Part shown: positions 16,834 to 25,840 of the stretch, piece by piece
Layout: each line of letters opens with the position of its first letter
Position numbering within the stretch: position 1 is the first letter of the stretch
Source: Bacteroidales bacterium
Lineage (GTDB): Bacteria > Bacteroidota > Bacteroidia > Bacteroidales > Muribaculaceae
Assembly: GCA_015061005.1 (NCBI GenBank)
Contig: SUXJ01000004.1
Span: 142,226-206,225 of the forward strand
DNA: 64,000 bases
Direction: 5' to 3'
The notes under the pieces: model-generated
What the model was told of the DNA's origin: nothing
The model's database searches: none
The model's input: the letters and a program-made list of their open reading frames with translations, nothing else
Made by a program: the position numbers and the translations under genes

Positions 16834-16848
16834 TATCAGCTAAATTTG
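16817..16848 (+). promoter_or_regulatory. Promoter of the fic gene
   Basis: -33 TTTG (16817-16820), 20-base spacer, -7 TAAATTTG (16841-16848). Transcription would start near 16854, about 12 bases before the chosen start codon, so the leader is very short. Confidence 0.8.
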
Positions 16849-16865
16849 TCGCAAAATACAATGTT

Positions 16866-17966
16866 ATGAGATATATACACGACTACGAAAATTGGTGGCA
16901 ATTTCGCTACGATAGCCAAAAAATAATGAATGAATTAGGTAGAGTGCGAGCCAAACAAGGAGTGATTTTAGGCAGAATGATGTCTTTGGGGTTTGACTCT
17001 CAAGATGAAGCGGTGTTGTCAAACATGTCGCTTGAGCTTGTTCGTTCATCGGAAATTGAGGGTAAGGAATTAAATCTTAATGAGGTTCGATCATCGATAG
17101 CTCGACGATTGGGCATTGACACAGCCGGGCTTGTCTCTGTTTCTCGATATATTGAAGGCGTTGTCGAAATGCAATTGGATGCAACACAGAATTATGATAG
17201 TATCCTCTCCCATGACCGACTTTTTGGGTGGCATAATGTGCTGTTTCCATCCGGTATAAGTGGTTTATATCGCATAGAAGTCGGTAAATATCGTTCAGGA
17301 GAAATGCAAGTTATTTCAGGTGCAATGGGCAAGGAAAAAGTGCACTATCAAGCACCTTCGGCCAATCGTGTGTACGCTGAAATGGAACGCTTCATCGAAT
17401 GGATTAATAATTGCAACGACATGGATGGCGTTTTGAAAGCCGCCATCGCTCACCTATGGTTAGTGTCAATCCACCCGTTTGATGACGGAAATGGACGAAT
17501 AACGAGAGCATTGACCGATATGCTTCTTGCTCGTTCAGAAAATAGCGGTAAGCGATTTTATTCCGTATCAGCCGAGATAAAGGTATTGCAAAAAGAATAT
17601 TATGAAGTCTTGGAACGCACCCAAAGCGGAAATGGTGATATAACCGAATGGTTATTATGGTTTTTACGCTGTTTTGAACAGGCATTAGACTCAACAGAAG
17701 AAGCATTATCGTCCGTAATTCGTAAAGCTGAATTTTGGGAGCGCAATCGCGATATATCATTCAATGAGCGACAACGAAAATTATTGAATATGCAATTTGA
17801 CGGCTTTTTCGGCAAACTCACAAGTAGCAAGTGGGCAAAAATTGCAAAGTGTTCTTCCGACACCGCACTCAATGACATAAATGACCTAATATCAAAAGGT
17901 ATATTAGTAAAAGCACATGAGGGAGGTCGAAGCACGAATTACACATTAGCGGATAATCCCATATAA
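16866..17966 (+). CDS. Fic-domain protein with C-terminal winged-helix
   Basis: 366 residues from ATG 16866. An upstream ATG at 16782 lies before the promoter and is rejected. Order: an N-terminal helical domain (YIHDYENWWQFRYD), an inhibitory-helix motif SSEIEGKEL near 53-62, the Fic active loop HPFDDGNGRITRAL with catalytic His203, and a C-terminal winged-helix-like part (LTSSKWAKIAKCSSDTALND). Fic enzymes usually AMPylate proteins on Tyr, Thr or Ser. Here the inhibitory SxxxEG motif precedes the Fic core (class II arrangement). A DNA-binding tail plus a multi-site operator suggests the protein may repress its own gene. It stands alone on the plus strand. Confidence 0.92.
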   Translation: MRYIHDYENWWQFRYDSQKIMNELGRVRAKQGVILGRMMSLGFDSQDEAVLSNMSLELVRSSEIEGKELNLNEVRSSIARRLGIDTAGLVSVSRYIEGVVEMQLDATQNYDSILSHDRLFGWHNVLFPSGISGLYRIEVGKYRSGEMQVISGAMGKEKVHYQAPSANRVYAEMERFIEWINNCNDMDGVLKAAIAHLWLVSIHPFDDGNGRITRALTDMLLARSENSGKRFYSVSAEIKVLQKEYYEVLERTQSGNGDITEWLLWFLRCFEQALDSTEEALSSVIRKAEFWERNRDISFNERQRKLLNMQFDGFFGKLTSSKWAKIAKCSSDTALNDINDLISKGILVKAHEGGRSTNYTLADNPI

Positions 17967-18160
17967 TTGCAATATTGAATCTCAAAGGCAAACAACTTGA
18001 CGTATAGGTTATCTACCTATATTTTATCAAACTCAGTTAAATAGGTTACATTATAGAATTACTCCTATTTTGGGGGCTATTATTGTCATTGCGAGGGATC
18101 TTATCGAGCACCAAAGTTTGACCGTGCCGACGATGATAAAGGCTAGCTCAACGCAATGTC
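17967..18160 (+). other. Non-coding stretch after fic
   Basis: A weak 7-bp hairpin (TATAGGT 18001-18007, ACCTATA 18013-18019) followed by TATTTTATC may end the fic transcript. Further on, GTCATTGCG near 18085 and CGCAATGTC near 18151 form an imperfect inverted repeat enclosing about 60 bases. The latter leads into the gene fragment at 18161. I see nothing else. Confidence 0.4.
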
Positions 18161-18427
18161 ATGGTCGATAAATCGTATAACGACATGCTCAGAGAAAACG
18201 GATTGTTTACCTTATATCCCTGCTATTCCAAAATCGACTTAGTGTACAGTAATCTGCCCTCCAAGAATGATTCTTCTGTCATCTTTGTAGCGGCTGCGGC
18301 ATATACCGGCAAGAGTTCAGGCAAATTTAATCATAAAGACATTGCCGATGACCACGTGTCGGACAGCAAACGATATAGAGTGTATATGTGCAAGCGCAAT
18401 ATCGAAGCATTTGCGTATTTATATTGA
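18161..18427 (+). pseudogene. Fragment, possibly of a phosphodiester glycosidase-like gene
   Basis: An 88-codon frame with no signal peptide, no clear ribosome site and no full domain. Segments such as GLFTLYPCYSKIDLVYS, VIFVAAAAYTG, IADDHVSDSKRYRVY and CKRNIEAFAY recall, from memory, a Bacteroidota secreted protein family related to phosphodiester glycosidases, which is longer at both ends. The frame stops directly after CKRN and the following 60 bases do not continue it. So I read it as a broken remnant left after a deletion or transfer. A small real gene cannot be excluded. Confidence 0.4.
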
Positions 18428-18493
18428 CGGATACGCATATCGAAAAATAAGGCACAGTCAGCCGCACCTTGCCGCGCGCTCGCATTTTACTCT

Positions 18494-19696
18494 TTAATCG
18501 GTTTTGCGGCCGGGGTAGGCTTTGAGGGCCTCGGCAAGGACTTTCAGTGCGGCTGCCAAGTCTTCTTTTTTGAGCACGTAAGCAATTCTGACCTCATTTT
18601 TTCCGGCACCGGGAGTGGTGTAGAAACCGCTTGCCGGAGCAAGGAACACGGTTTGTTTTTCGTATTCAAACTCTTCCAAGCACCAGCGACAGAACTTTTC
18701 GGCGTCGTCAACCGGCAGTGATGCCACGGTATAGAATGCGCCCATCGGAATCGGAGAATAACAGCCGGGAATGCGGTTCAGTCCGTCAATCAGGAATTTG
18801 CGTCGCTCAACGTATTCGTTATAATTCATCAGCATGTAGTCTCGGTCAGCATCTATGGAGGCTTCCGCAACGATTTGACCGAGCAATGGCGGACTGAGGC
18901 GCGCCATGCAGAATTTCATGATGCTTTGTTTCAGTTCCTCATGCTTGGTAATGATTGCGCCGATACGGATGCCGCATTCACTGTATCGCTTGCTGACCGA
19001 GTCGATCAGCACCACTTTCTCCTCAATATCGGGCAAATGAAACGCGGATATATAAGGTGCTCCCGTGTAGCAGAACTCACGATATACTTCATCGGAAAAC
19101 AGGAAAAGATCATACTTCTTCACGAGGTCGCGAAGCTGAATCATTTCCTTCATCGTGTAGAGATAGCCGGTCGGATTGTTTGGATTGCAGATGAGTATGC
19201 CCTTAGTTCGCGGAGTGATAAGTTTTTCAAACTCCTCGACCGATGGCAGAGCAAATCCGCTTTCAATGCTCGATGGAACGGTAACAATCTTCGCTCCGCA
19301 ACTAATCGCAAACGCCATATAGTTGGCATAAGCAGGCTCCGGCACAATAATTTCGTCGCCCGGGTCAAGGCATGCCATAAATGCAAACAAAACCGCTTCA
19401 GAGCCGCCGGCAGTGATTATAATGTCGTCAACATCTACGTTGATATTAAAGCGGTCATAATACGTTTTGAGCTTCTTGCGAAGGGAGAGTAATCCTTCGG
19501 AAGGAGAATACTCAAGAGTGGCTCGATCAATCGTTTTCAGCGCATCAAGACCAACTTGAGGCGTTGGCAGGTCCGGCTGGCCGATATTTAATTGATAGAC
19601 TTTCACTCCGCGCTTCTTCGCTTCGTCACAATATGGCACGAGTTTTCTAATCGGAGATTGCGGCATATCCATTCCGCGGCGAGATATCGAGGGCAT
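18494..19696 (-). CDS. PLP-dependent aminotransferase, class I/II
   Basis: A 400-residue fold-type I aminotransferase of the aspartate aminotransferase group, cytoplasmic. N-terminal substrate part: QLNIGQPDLPTP. Cofactor residues: GGSEAVLFAFM, the Asn in ICNPNNPTGYLY, the Asp/Tyr in FSDEVYREF and the Schiff-base Lys in DSVSKRYSECGIRIG. C-terminal Arg in NEVRIAYV binds the substrate carboxylate. The family covers Asp, aromatic and other amino acids, so the exact substrate cannot be stated. It is a single-gene unit with a promoter at 19730-19762. Confidence 0.9.
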   Translation of the reverse strand: MPSISRRGMDMPQSPIRKLVPYCDEAKKRGVKVYQLNIGQPDLPTPQVGLDALKTIDRATLEYSPSEGLLSLRKKLKTYYDRFNINVDVDDIIITAGGSEAVLFAFMACLDPGDEIIVPEPAYANYMAFAISCGAKIVTVPSSIESGFALPSVEEFEKLITPRTKGILICNPNNPTGYLYTMKEMIQLRDLVKKYDLFLFSDEVYREFCYTGAPYISAFHLPDIEEKVVLIDSVSKRYSECGIRIGAIITKHEELKQSIMKFCMARLSPPLLGQIVAEASIDADRDYMLMNYNEYVERRKFLIDGLNRIPGCYSPIPMGAFYTVASLPVDDAEKFCRWCLEEFEYEKQTVFLAPASGFYTTPGAGKNEVRIAYVLKKEDLAAALKVLAEALKAYPGRKTD

Positions 19697-19729
19697 TGCG
19701 ATCCTATTTTATAGTTGTTATTTCAAGTC

Positions 19730-19762
19730 CAAATTTACGAAAATTTTTCAGAATCCGGACAA
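19730..19762 (-). promoter_or_regulatory. Promoter of the aminotransferase gene
   Basis: Minus strand -7 TAAATTTG (19730-19737) with a TTG at 19760-19762, spacer 22 bases, slightly long. Confidence 0.55.
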
Positions 19763-19894
19763 CGTGGGGCATTTTGCAATGCTGATGTAGAGTAAAAGTG
19801 AAATTTGTCTGTTAATGTATGTTAAATTTTGATAATCAGGTTAAACTAACTCAGGGGTTGTGCGTCAAAGATGAAAATTGAATAACCGGATAAG

Positions 19895-22807
19895 ATGAAT
19901 ATACGTTTTTTGAATGTGATTGTGTGGCTAATGGCCGGGGTTCTCGTAGCCCCGGCTGCCGTTGTTAAAGGCACCATAACCGACAACTTCGGCGAGAGCC
20001 TCCCGCAAGCCACAGTGCGCCTTTTGAAAGCCAATGCAGACTCTACGTTTGTCACCGGTGGGGCGACTGACTTTGACGGTCAGTTTTCGATTCCCGACGT
20101 GAAGCGCGGCAAATATATCCTGCAAGCTAGCTACATAGGCTATGACTCGAAATATCTGACCATTGACGTGAAAAGAAACACCATGGTCCTTGACACGATT
20201 CGCCTTTCGGAATCGTCAATTATGCTTCGCGAGGCGGAAGTCATCGGAGTGGCCACCCCCATTAAAGTCATGGAAGATACGATTGAGTATAATGCCTCAA
20301 GCTATACCACTCCGCCCAATGCTGTGGTAAACGACCTGTTGAAGCGTCTGCCGGGTGTGGAAGTCGGTTCCGACGGCTCGATTACGGCGCAAGGCGAAAC
20401 CGTGAAAAAGATTCTGATTGACGGTGAAGAGTTTTTTGCCGATGACCCCAAAGTGGCGGCAAAAAATATTCCGGTAGAAATCGTTAAGTCCGCCCAAGTT
20501 ATCAATCGCAAGAGCGACTTGGCGCGAATGACCGGAGTTGATGACGGCGAAGATGAAATGGTGATTAACCTAACCATCAAAGACGACATGAATCAGGGCT
20601 GGTATGGCTCTGTTGCGGCAGGCTATGGCCCGGCATTGGGCAGCAATGCCACTGATTGGAGCAAATATAAAGGTTCATTCATTGCTAACGGCAAATACGG
20701 CAAAAACATGATCACGATATTGGGCAATGCCAATAACGTGAACGATGAAGGTTTCTCCGACACTAACGGTCAGAGATTCCGTCGCTTTGGCGGAACAACG
20801 GGGGTGAACACCACTCAATCCTTCGGCGTTAACTTGAACTTGGGCAATGATAAATTCCGTTATGGCGGAAATATCTTATATGCCCATAACGACAGAGACA
20901 ATTGGAGTCGCACTCACCGTAGAAACCTCTTTAGTGACGGAGATGACACACAAGAAGACCAAGAAAAAAGCAGCCGAGATAGGGGTCACAACCTTACTGC
21001 CGATTTGCGTCTGAAATGGGAGCCGGACTCATTCAACACTCTTGATTTCCGCCCGAGATTTTCATTCAATAGCAACAATAGCTCCTCGGAATCTTTTGGT
21101 GTTAATTATCGCGAAGTATCAACCGCTCCGACCACTAATTCTCGCAACGTATCTACCGCCGTCGGAAATAGCTTTGAAATGAGCGGCCGACTGATTTATA
21201 ATCATAATTTCAAGAGTCATCGCGGACGCTCCTTTTCTATTAGTGCCAACTATTCGTTGAGCAATGTTCGAGAAGATGAGGAAACGTGGAGCCGAAACGT
21301 CTATTGGTTGGAGTCTGAAAACAGCATATATGAAGACTATCAGCAAATCAAGAACCACACTTGGAACAACGGCGTCAGCGCGCGTTTGAGTTGGACCGAG
21401 CCTCTCGGCGACGTCAAAAAAGGCAATTTTATCGAATTTGCCTACCGCTTCAATTTCCGTTGGAATAATGCGGATAAAACAGTTTGGAACGCTCCGCTCG
21501 ACAAAAAAATCACCGAATTGACTCCCGAACAGCAAGATGAAATTCGCACATGGCGCGACCTGAATTGGCGCTCGTGGGGTGATTGGGGGCTCGATGACCG
21601 TTGGGCAGGGCTTAATCCCGATGACTTAAGCATTGACGAGAATAACTCAAATAGTTTCCGCAACACATATTTTAATCAATCAGTCCGAATCGGGTATAAA
21701 AAGGTACATAAAAACTACACTCTGAACATCGGCATGAGTTTCAACCCTCAAATGAGTCGCTCCAAGTATCTCAGCGGAAACAAGGAAGACCTGCCGACCA
21801 GATGGGTTTGGAACTACGCGCCCTTCGCTCGCTTTAATTATAAGTTCACGAAACAAACGTCGCTCAATGCATTCTATTCCGGTCGTTCCTCCGAACCCTC
21901 TATCAGCCAGTTGCAACCCGTTGCGGATACTTCGGACCCGATGAACGTGGTGCAAGGCAATCCGGAACTCAATCCATCGTTCAACCATAGACTTCATGTC
22001 CGTTTTCAAGACTTCAACACTGACGCTCAACGCTCCATTATGGCCATGATGTTTGCCGGATTTACTCAAAATGCAATTGCTTCAAAAGTCACCACCGATA
22101 GAAACACCGGAGCTCGCTACACAACGTACGCCAACGTTAACGGAAACTGGAACTTTGGAATGTTTACAATGTTCTCCCAACCATTTTCCAACAAAGCATG
22201 GATATTCAACAACCACCTCCACTTTAACTATCGTCAAGACGTTGGATACACAAACGGAGAACTCGGCAAATCGGGAACTACGCGCTTTGGCGAAAGCTTC
22301 GGCATAGCATTCCGCCCCAATGACCTTGAGCTTGAAATCCGCCCTCGCTATTCTCTCCAATATAGTACCAACACTTTGCAGAGTTCAACAAACCGAATTG
22401 TCCACACCTATGGGGGCTCATTTAATGGCACGTGGTACACAAAATTCGGACTCGTTCTCTCTACCGATATCAACTTTACAGCCAATTCCGGCTATTCCGA
22501 AGGATTCAATAGCAACGAATGGACATGGAACGCTTCCATTTCCTACATGTTCCTTCGCGGCAAAAATGCCACTATTGCTTTGGAAGCCAAAGACATTTTG
22601 AACCAGCATCAGAGCATCATGCGCTCCGAAACGGCTCAAGCCATAACAGATACCGAAAACTATATCCTCGGACGCTATGCAATGCTGACGTTCACCTACA
22701 ACTTCTCAACATTTAAAGGAAATCAAATTCCCGAAGTAAACAACGACTTTATGCGCGTAGGTCCCCCCGGAGCCGGAATGCGCGGCGGAGCTCCCCGAAG
22801 ACGCTAA
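19895..22807 (+). CDS. TonB-dependent receptor-like outer-membrane protein
   Basis: A 970-residue outer-membrane protein. The signal peptide lies at about 1-22 (VIVWLMAGVLVAPAA). A carboxypeptidase-regulatory-like beta domain follows at about 24-100 (VKGTITDNFGESLPQATV), then a plug-like region at about 125-230 (VVNDLLKRLPGVEVGSDGSI). The rest is a large barrel rich in aromatic strands (for example HKNYTLNIGMSFNPQ). It belongs to the group with a C-terminal family barrel rather than the SusC group. The chain ends in a Gly/Arg/Pro-rich tail (MRGGAPRRR) beyond the last strand. No SusD partner is next to it, so its ligand is unknown. Confidence 0.88.
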   Translation: MNIRFLNVIVWLMAGVLVAPAAVVKGTITDNFGESLPQATVRLLKANADSTFVTGGATDFDGQFSIPDVKRGKYILQASYIGYDSKYLTIDVKRNTMVLDTIRLSESSIMLREAEVIGVATPIKVMEDTIEYNASSYTTPPNAVVNDLLKRLPGVEVGSDGSITAQGETVKKILIDGEEFFADDPKVAAKNIPVEIVKSAQVINRKSDLARMTGVDDGEDEMVINLTIKDDMNQGWYGSVAAGYGPALGSNATDWSKYKGSFIANGKYGKNMITILGNANNVNDEGFSDTNGQRFRRFGGTTGVNTTQSFGVNLNLGNDKFRYGGNILYAHNDRDNWSRTHRRNLFSDGDDTQEDQEKSSRDRGHNLTADLRLKWEPDSFNTLDFRPRFSFNSNNSSSESFGVNYREVSTAPTTNSRNVSTAVGNSFEMSGRLIYNHNFKSHRGRSFSISANYSLSNVREDEETWSRNVYWLESENSIYEDYQQIKNHTWNNGVSARLSWTEPLGDVKKGNFIEFAYRFNFRWNNADKTVWNAPLDKKITELTPEQQDEIRTWRDLNWRSWGDWGLDDRWAGLNPDDLSIDENNSNSFRNTYFNQSVRIGYKKVHKNYTLNIGMSFNPQMSRSKYLSGNKEDLPTRWVWNYAPFARFNYKFTKQTSLNAFYSGRSSEPSISQLQPVADTSDPMNVVQGNPELNPSFNHRLHVRFQDFNTDAQRSIMAMMFAGFTQNAIASKVTTDRNTGARYTTYANVNGNWNFGMFTMFSQPFSNKAWIFNNHLHFNYRQDVGYTNGELGKSGTTRFGESFGIAFRPNDLELEIRPRYSLQYSTNTLQSSTNRIVHTYGGSFNGTWYTKFGLVLSTDINFTANSGYSEGFNSNEWTWNASISYMFLRGKNATIALEAKDILNQHQSIMRSETAQAITDTENYILGRYAMLTFTYNFSTFKGNQIPEVNNDFMRVGPPGAGMRGGAPRRR

Positions 22808-22831
22808 AAATGTTAAAAACTCTTTCTCCTA

Positions 22832-22863
22832 TTGCACGGACCGCAAATATTTTCGTACCTTTG
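22832..22863 (+). promoter_or_regulatory. Promoter of ssrA
   Basis: -33 TTG (22832-22834), 21-base spacer, -7 TACCTTTG (22856-22863), about 19 bases before the mature 5' end. Confidence 0.75.
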
Positions 22864-22881
22864 CAATCCTCTTATATAAAT

Positions 22882-23281
22882 GGGGTTGACCGGTTTTGAC
22901 AGCGTGTAGAAGTGGTCAGTAAGCATGCAGAGCAATGATGGCTACGCTCTTTAATCTGGGACATCAAAAATTCAAATGGCGAAAACAACTACGCTCTCGC
23001 TGCTTGATTGAAGCATAGTAGATCAGCTTTATCCGCGTAACAGTTACGCGGACGAGACATCGCCCGAGTGTCCGGGTCCCGAGACTCCTCGACATGGCGG
23101 TGCAGCTAAATCGGGAATAGGAAGACATCCGCTCTTGGTGACTGCCGAAATTTTTAGGAGCTAAGGTTGACGGTTGGGCGTTGCGTCCCTGCCTCAGCAC
23201 GAAAATCAACACGTAACTAAGCATGTAGAAAGCTCATCAATTCCGCGTTTGGACGGGGGTTCAAGTCCCCCCAACTCCACC
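22882..23281 (+). ncRNA. ssrA: tmRNA
   Basis: About 400 nt. The 5' end GGGGTTGACCGGTTTTGACAG and the 3' end GTTCAAGTCCCCCCAACTCC form the tRNA-like domain: acceptor strand GGGGTTG pairs with CAACTCC (one G-U). The tag frame begins at the GGC at 22978 and gives GENNYALAA, stop TGA at 23005-23007, the form seen in Bacteroidales such as Porphyromonas. It rescues stalled ribosomes and marks the nascent chain for proteolysis. The CCA end is not fully encoded (ACC then C). Confidence 0.96.
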
Positions 23282-23288
23282 CTCCCTT

Positions 23289-23346
23289 AACTATGGCGCA
23301 GATGGTTGAAAAATCATTTGCGCTTATAGTTTTTTGTCTAAAAGAC
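23289..23346 (+). terminator. Terminator of ssrA
   Basis: AACTAT/ATAGTT (23289-23294, 23336-23341) and GCGCA/TGCGC (23296-23300, 23329-23333) form a stem followed by a T6 run. Confidence 0.75.
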
Positions 23347-23376
23347 ATTGCACATATATTTGTTTGGTGTGCGAAA

Positions 23377-23409
23377 TTTGGCTTTTAAAATTTTTTATAC
23401 CTATCTTTG
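23377..23409 (+). promoter_or_regulatory. Promoter of the acyltransferase operon
   Basis: -33 TTTG (23377-23380), 21-base spacer, -7 TATCTTTG (23402-23409). It lies inside the longest open frame and so shows that translation starts downstream, at 23444. Confidence 0.8.
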
Positions 23410-23443
23410 CGTACTCATTAGATTGTTGCAATCGAAAAAAGTG

Positions 23444-24628
23444 ATGACAAACCAAGATTTCAAAGATATCGCTCCGTTTGACGACGGAGATGAATTTCAC
23501 GGTCACATTGAACGACTAGTCGCAGAACCGCAGTTTCAACACGCTATCAAGTGGGTAATGCCTGATGTCGATTACGACAGATTTGCGCAAGGGTTGCTGC
23601 AAGTGAAAACTCAGGAGGCTTTTCAAGTAAACATAATGAAACCCTTCCTTGAGCGTCTTGAAAAACTCACAACGAGCGGTATAACCTATGGAGGAATTGA
23701 ATCGTATGACCCCGGCAAAAACTACGTTCTTATTTCTAACCATAGAGATATTGTGCTTGATGCTGCCTTCCTGAATTTAAGCCTGCTGCGCGGCGGACGG
23801 CAGACGTGTGAAATCGCTATCGGTAATAACCTGTTGATAATGCCGTGGATCGATGAGTTGGTTAGAATCAACCGAAGCTTCATCGTAAAGCGCGATACCG
23901 GCTTGCGTGGAGCCTTGGAGGCAGCAAAGCAACTGAGCGCGTATATTCACTATGCAATCACCGAAAAGCACTCATCGTTGTGGATTGCTCATCGCGAGGG
24001 TAGAGCCAAGGACAGCAACGATATCACTCAAGAAAGCCTCATAAAAATGTTGGCTCTTGCCGGCAACGGATCTACTGTTTCAAACTTGAAAGAGATAAAT
24101 CTACTTCCCGTGAGCATTAGTTACGAATATGATCCCAACGACTATTTAAAGATTCGTGAATTCTTGTTGAAACGCCGTGACCCGAACTTCAAGAAGTGTC
24201 CTAACGATGACCTAAAGAGTATGGAAACAGGAATCTTAGGTCAGAAAGGTCGTGTTCACTTTGAACTCACCGGTGATATCAACAGCGAGTTGGATTTGCT
24301 GCCTGAAGACTTGAATCGCTCAATGGTATGTGCAAAAGTTGGAGAAATAGTGGACCGACACATTCACCAAAACTACAAATTATATCCGATAAACTACATC
24401 GCCTATGATTTGCTGCATGGCGGCAATCGTTTTGCTGACAAATACACTGCCGCTGATGTCGATTCCGTAAAAGAACGCTTCGCTCAGCGTATGGAGAAAA
24501 TCGAAGTGCCCGATATTACTGCCGAGGAAGTGAACTTTATGCGCGAAATGGCGTTGACCATGTATGCTAATCCTTTGAATAACAAACTAAAGGCCACTGA
24601 CTGCTCTACTCAATGCGAATCCCGTTGA
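23444..24628 (+). CDS. Glycerophosphate-type acyltransferase
   Basis: 394 residues from ATG 23444; upstream in-frame codons lie before the promoter. It has the PlsC/GPAT-like blocks: SNHRDIVLDAAF (block I, here H followed by five residues then Asp instead of the usual four), GLRGALEAAKQL (block II) and IAHREGRAKDSND (block III, EGR). It probably acylates glycerol-3-phosphate or lysophosphatidate in phospholipid synthesis. No membrane span is obvious, so it may sit at the membrane surface. It overlaps the phosphoesterase gene by 16 bases. Confidence 0.82.
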   Translation: MTNQDFKDIAPFDDGDEFHGHIERLVAEPQFQHAIKWVMPDVDYDRFAQGLLQVKTQEAFQVNIMKPFLERLEKLTTSGITYGGIESYDPGKNYVLISNHRDIVLDAAFLNLSLLRGGRQTCEIAIGNNLLIMPWIDELVRINRSFIVKRDTGLRGALEAAKQLSAYIHYAITEKHSSLWIAHREGRAKDSNDITQESLIKMLALAGNGSTVSNLKEINLLPVSISYEYDPNDYLKIREFLLKRRDPNFKKCPNDDLKSMETGILGQKGRVHFELTGDINSELDLLPEDLNRSMVCAKVGEIVDRHIHQNYKLYPINYIAYDLLHGGNRFADKYTAADVDSVKERFAQRMEKIEVPDITAEEVNFMREMALTMYANPLNNKLKATDCSTQCESR

Positions 24629-25830
24629 TTCTGGCTGTTGTTGCGCTGGCGCTGCAGATTTTCAGCGACTTATATCTTTTTTCTATCGCGTGGCGACGAT
24701 GCCGAAAACTATTCTGGGCAAAATTTCAAATTTGGCAGGGATTGTTTTTTGTGTTGTACGTCATTGCCTTATTCGTGCTTTTCGGTAAAGTCAGTGCCGA
24801 CAGCGGATTGCAAACACTCATGTGGATGCTGCTGGCATACATTGCCGTATATAGCGGAAAATTCACCTTTATAGTATTCGACCTCCTTGCTTCCATTCCG
24901 AAATTATTCAAGCGTAAACATAAACGCAGAAAGCGATCACGATTAATATCATGGCTCGGATTCGGATTGGCAATACTCGTTTTCTCAAGCGTAATCTGGG
25001 GGGCTGTTGTGAATAGATTTCGTATTCAAGTGAATGAAATAGTCGTGGAGGTGGACAATTTGCCTGACAGTTTCGATGGCTATCGAATTGTGCAAATCTC
25101 GGACTTGCACGTCGGCACTTATGGCGATGACACAGCCCACATCAGCAAAATGGTGGACCGAGTTAATGCACTGCAGGCTGATTTGGTGGTTTTCACCGGC
25201 GACATTGTAAATCAGCATTCTCGCGAATTGCGTCCCTTTGTTGCGCCGCTAAGTCGCATCAACGCTGCCGATGGTGTCATGTCGGTGCTCGGCAATCATG
25301 ACTACGGTGACTATTATCGTTGGGATTCGGAAACTGAAAAAGAACACAACATGCAGGAGCTCATGGACCTGCAAATTCAAATGGGGTGGGAGCTCCTGAC
25401 GAATAATTCCGAAGTAATTTATGGCGACTCTCCGTCGGACTCAATTGTAGTCATTGGAGTCGAAAATTGGGGAGATCCCCCGTTTCCTCGTCATGGCGAC
25501 CTTCGCCGAGCATACCCCTCGATTGAAGACTCTGCCACAAAGATATTATTGACTCATAACCCGATTCATTGGAAAACCGAGGTTGAACCGAATGCCGACT
25601 GCAACATTTCCCTTACTCTCAGCGGCCATACTCATGCAATGCAGATGCGCATAGGGGGCATAAGCCCGGCGGCCTTGCGTTATCCAGACTGTTGGGCCGG
25701 ACGATATGATTCCGCCGATGGGAAGCGCACCCTATATGTCAACACCGGAATTGGAACGGTCGGGCTACCGCTCAGAATTGGAGCAACTCCCGAAATCTCC
25801 CTGATAACTCTGAAGAAATTAAACCAATAA
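24613..25830 (+). CDS. Membrane-anchored metallophosphoesterase
   Basis: 405 residues. Three or four hydrophobic segments lie in the first 130 residues (5-25, 40-60, 72-97, 115-135), followed by a calcineurin-like phosphoesterase domain with QISDLHVG, FTGDIVNQ, LGNHDYGDY, LLTHNP and SGHTHAMQM, which together hold the two-metal site. Proteins of this layout (YkoQ/YaeI-like) act on the outer face of the inner membrane, often on lipid-linked phosphates. The start overlaps the acyltransferase gene, which suggests a joint role in lipid metabolism (inference). The next gene, tex, begins 10 bases later. Confidence 0.87.
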   Translation: MRIPLILAVVALALQIFSDLYLFSIAWRRCRKLFWAKFQIWQGLFFVLYVIALFVLFGKVSADSGLQTLMWMLLAYIAVYSGKFTFIVFDLLASIPKLFKRKHKRRKRSRLISWLGFGLAILVFSSVIWGAVVNRFRIQVNEIVVEVDNLPDSFDGYRIVQISDLHVGTYGDDTAHISKMVDRVNALQADLVVFTGDIVNQHSRELRPFVAPLSRINAADGVMSVLGNHDYGDYYRWDSETEKEHNMQELMDLQIQMGWELLTNNSEVIYGDSPSDSIVVIGVENWGDPPFPRHGDLRRAYPSIEDSATKILLTHNPIHWKTEVEPNADCNISLTLSGHTHAMQMRIGGISPAALRYPDCWAGRYDSADGKRTLYVNTGIGTVGLPLRIGATPEISLITLKKLNQ

Positions 25831-25840
25831 AATATTCCCT

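Noticed and set aside
16782..16865. N-terminal extension of the Fic protein
   Set aside because: It lies in the operator and promoter, upstream of the predicted transcription start.
23348..23443. N-terminal extension of the acyltransferase
   Set aside because: It contains the promoter boxes 23377-23409, so it cannot be in the mRNA.
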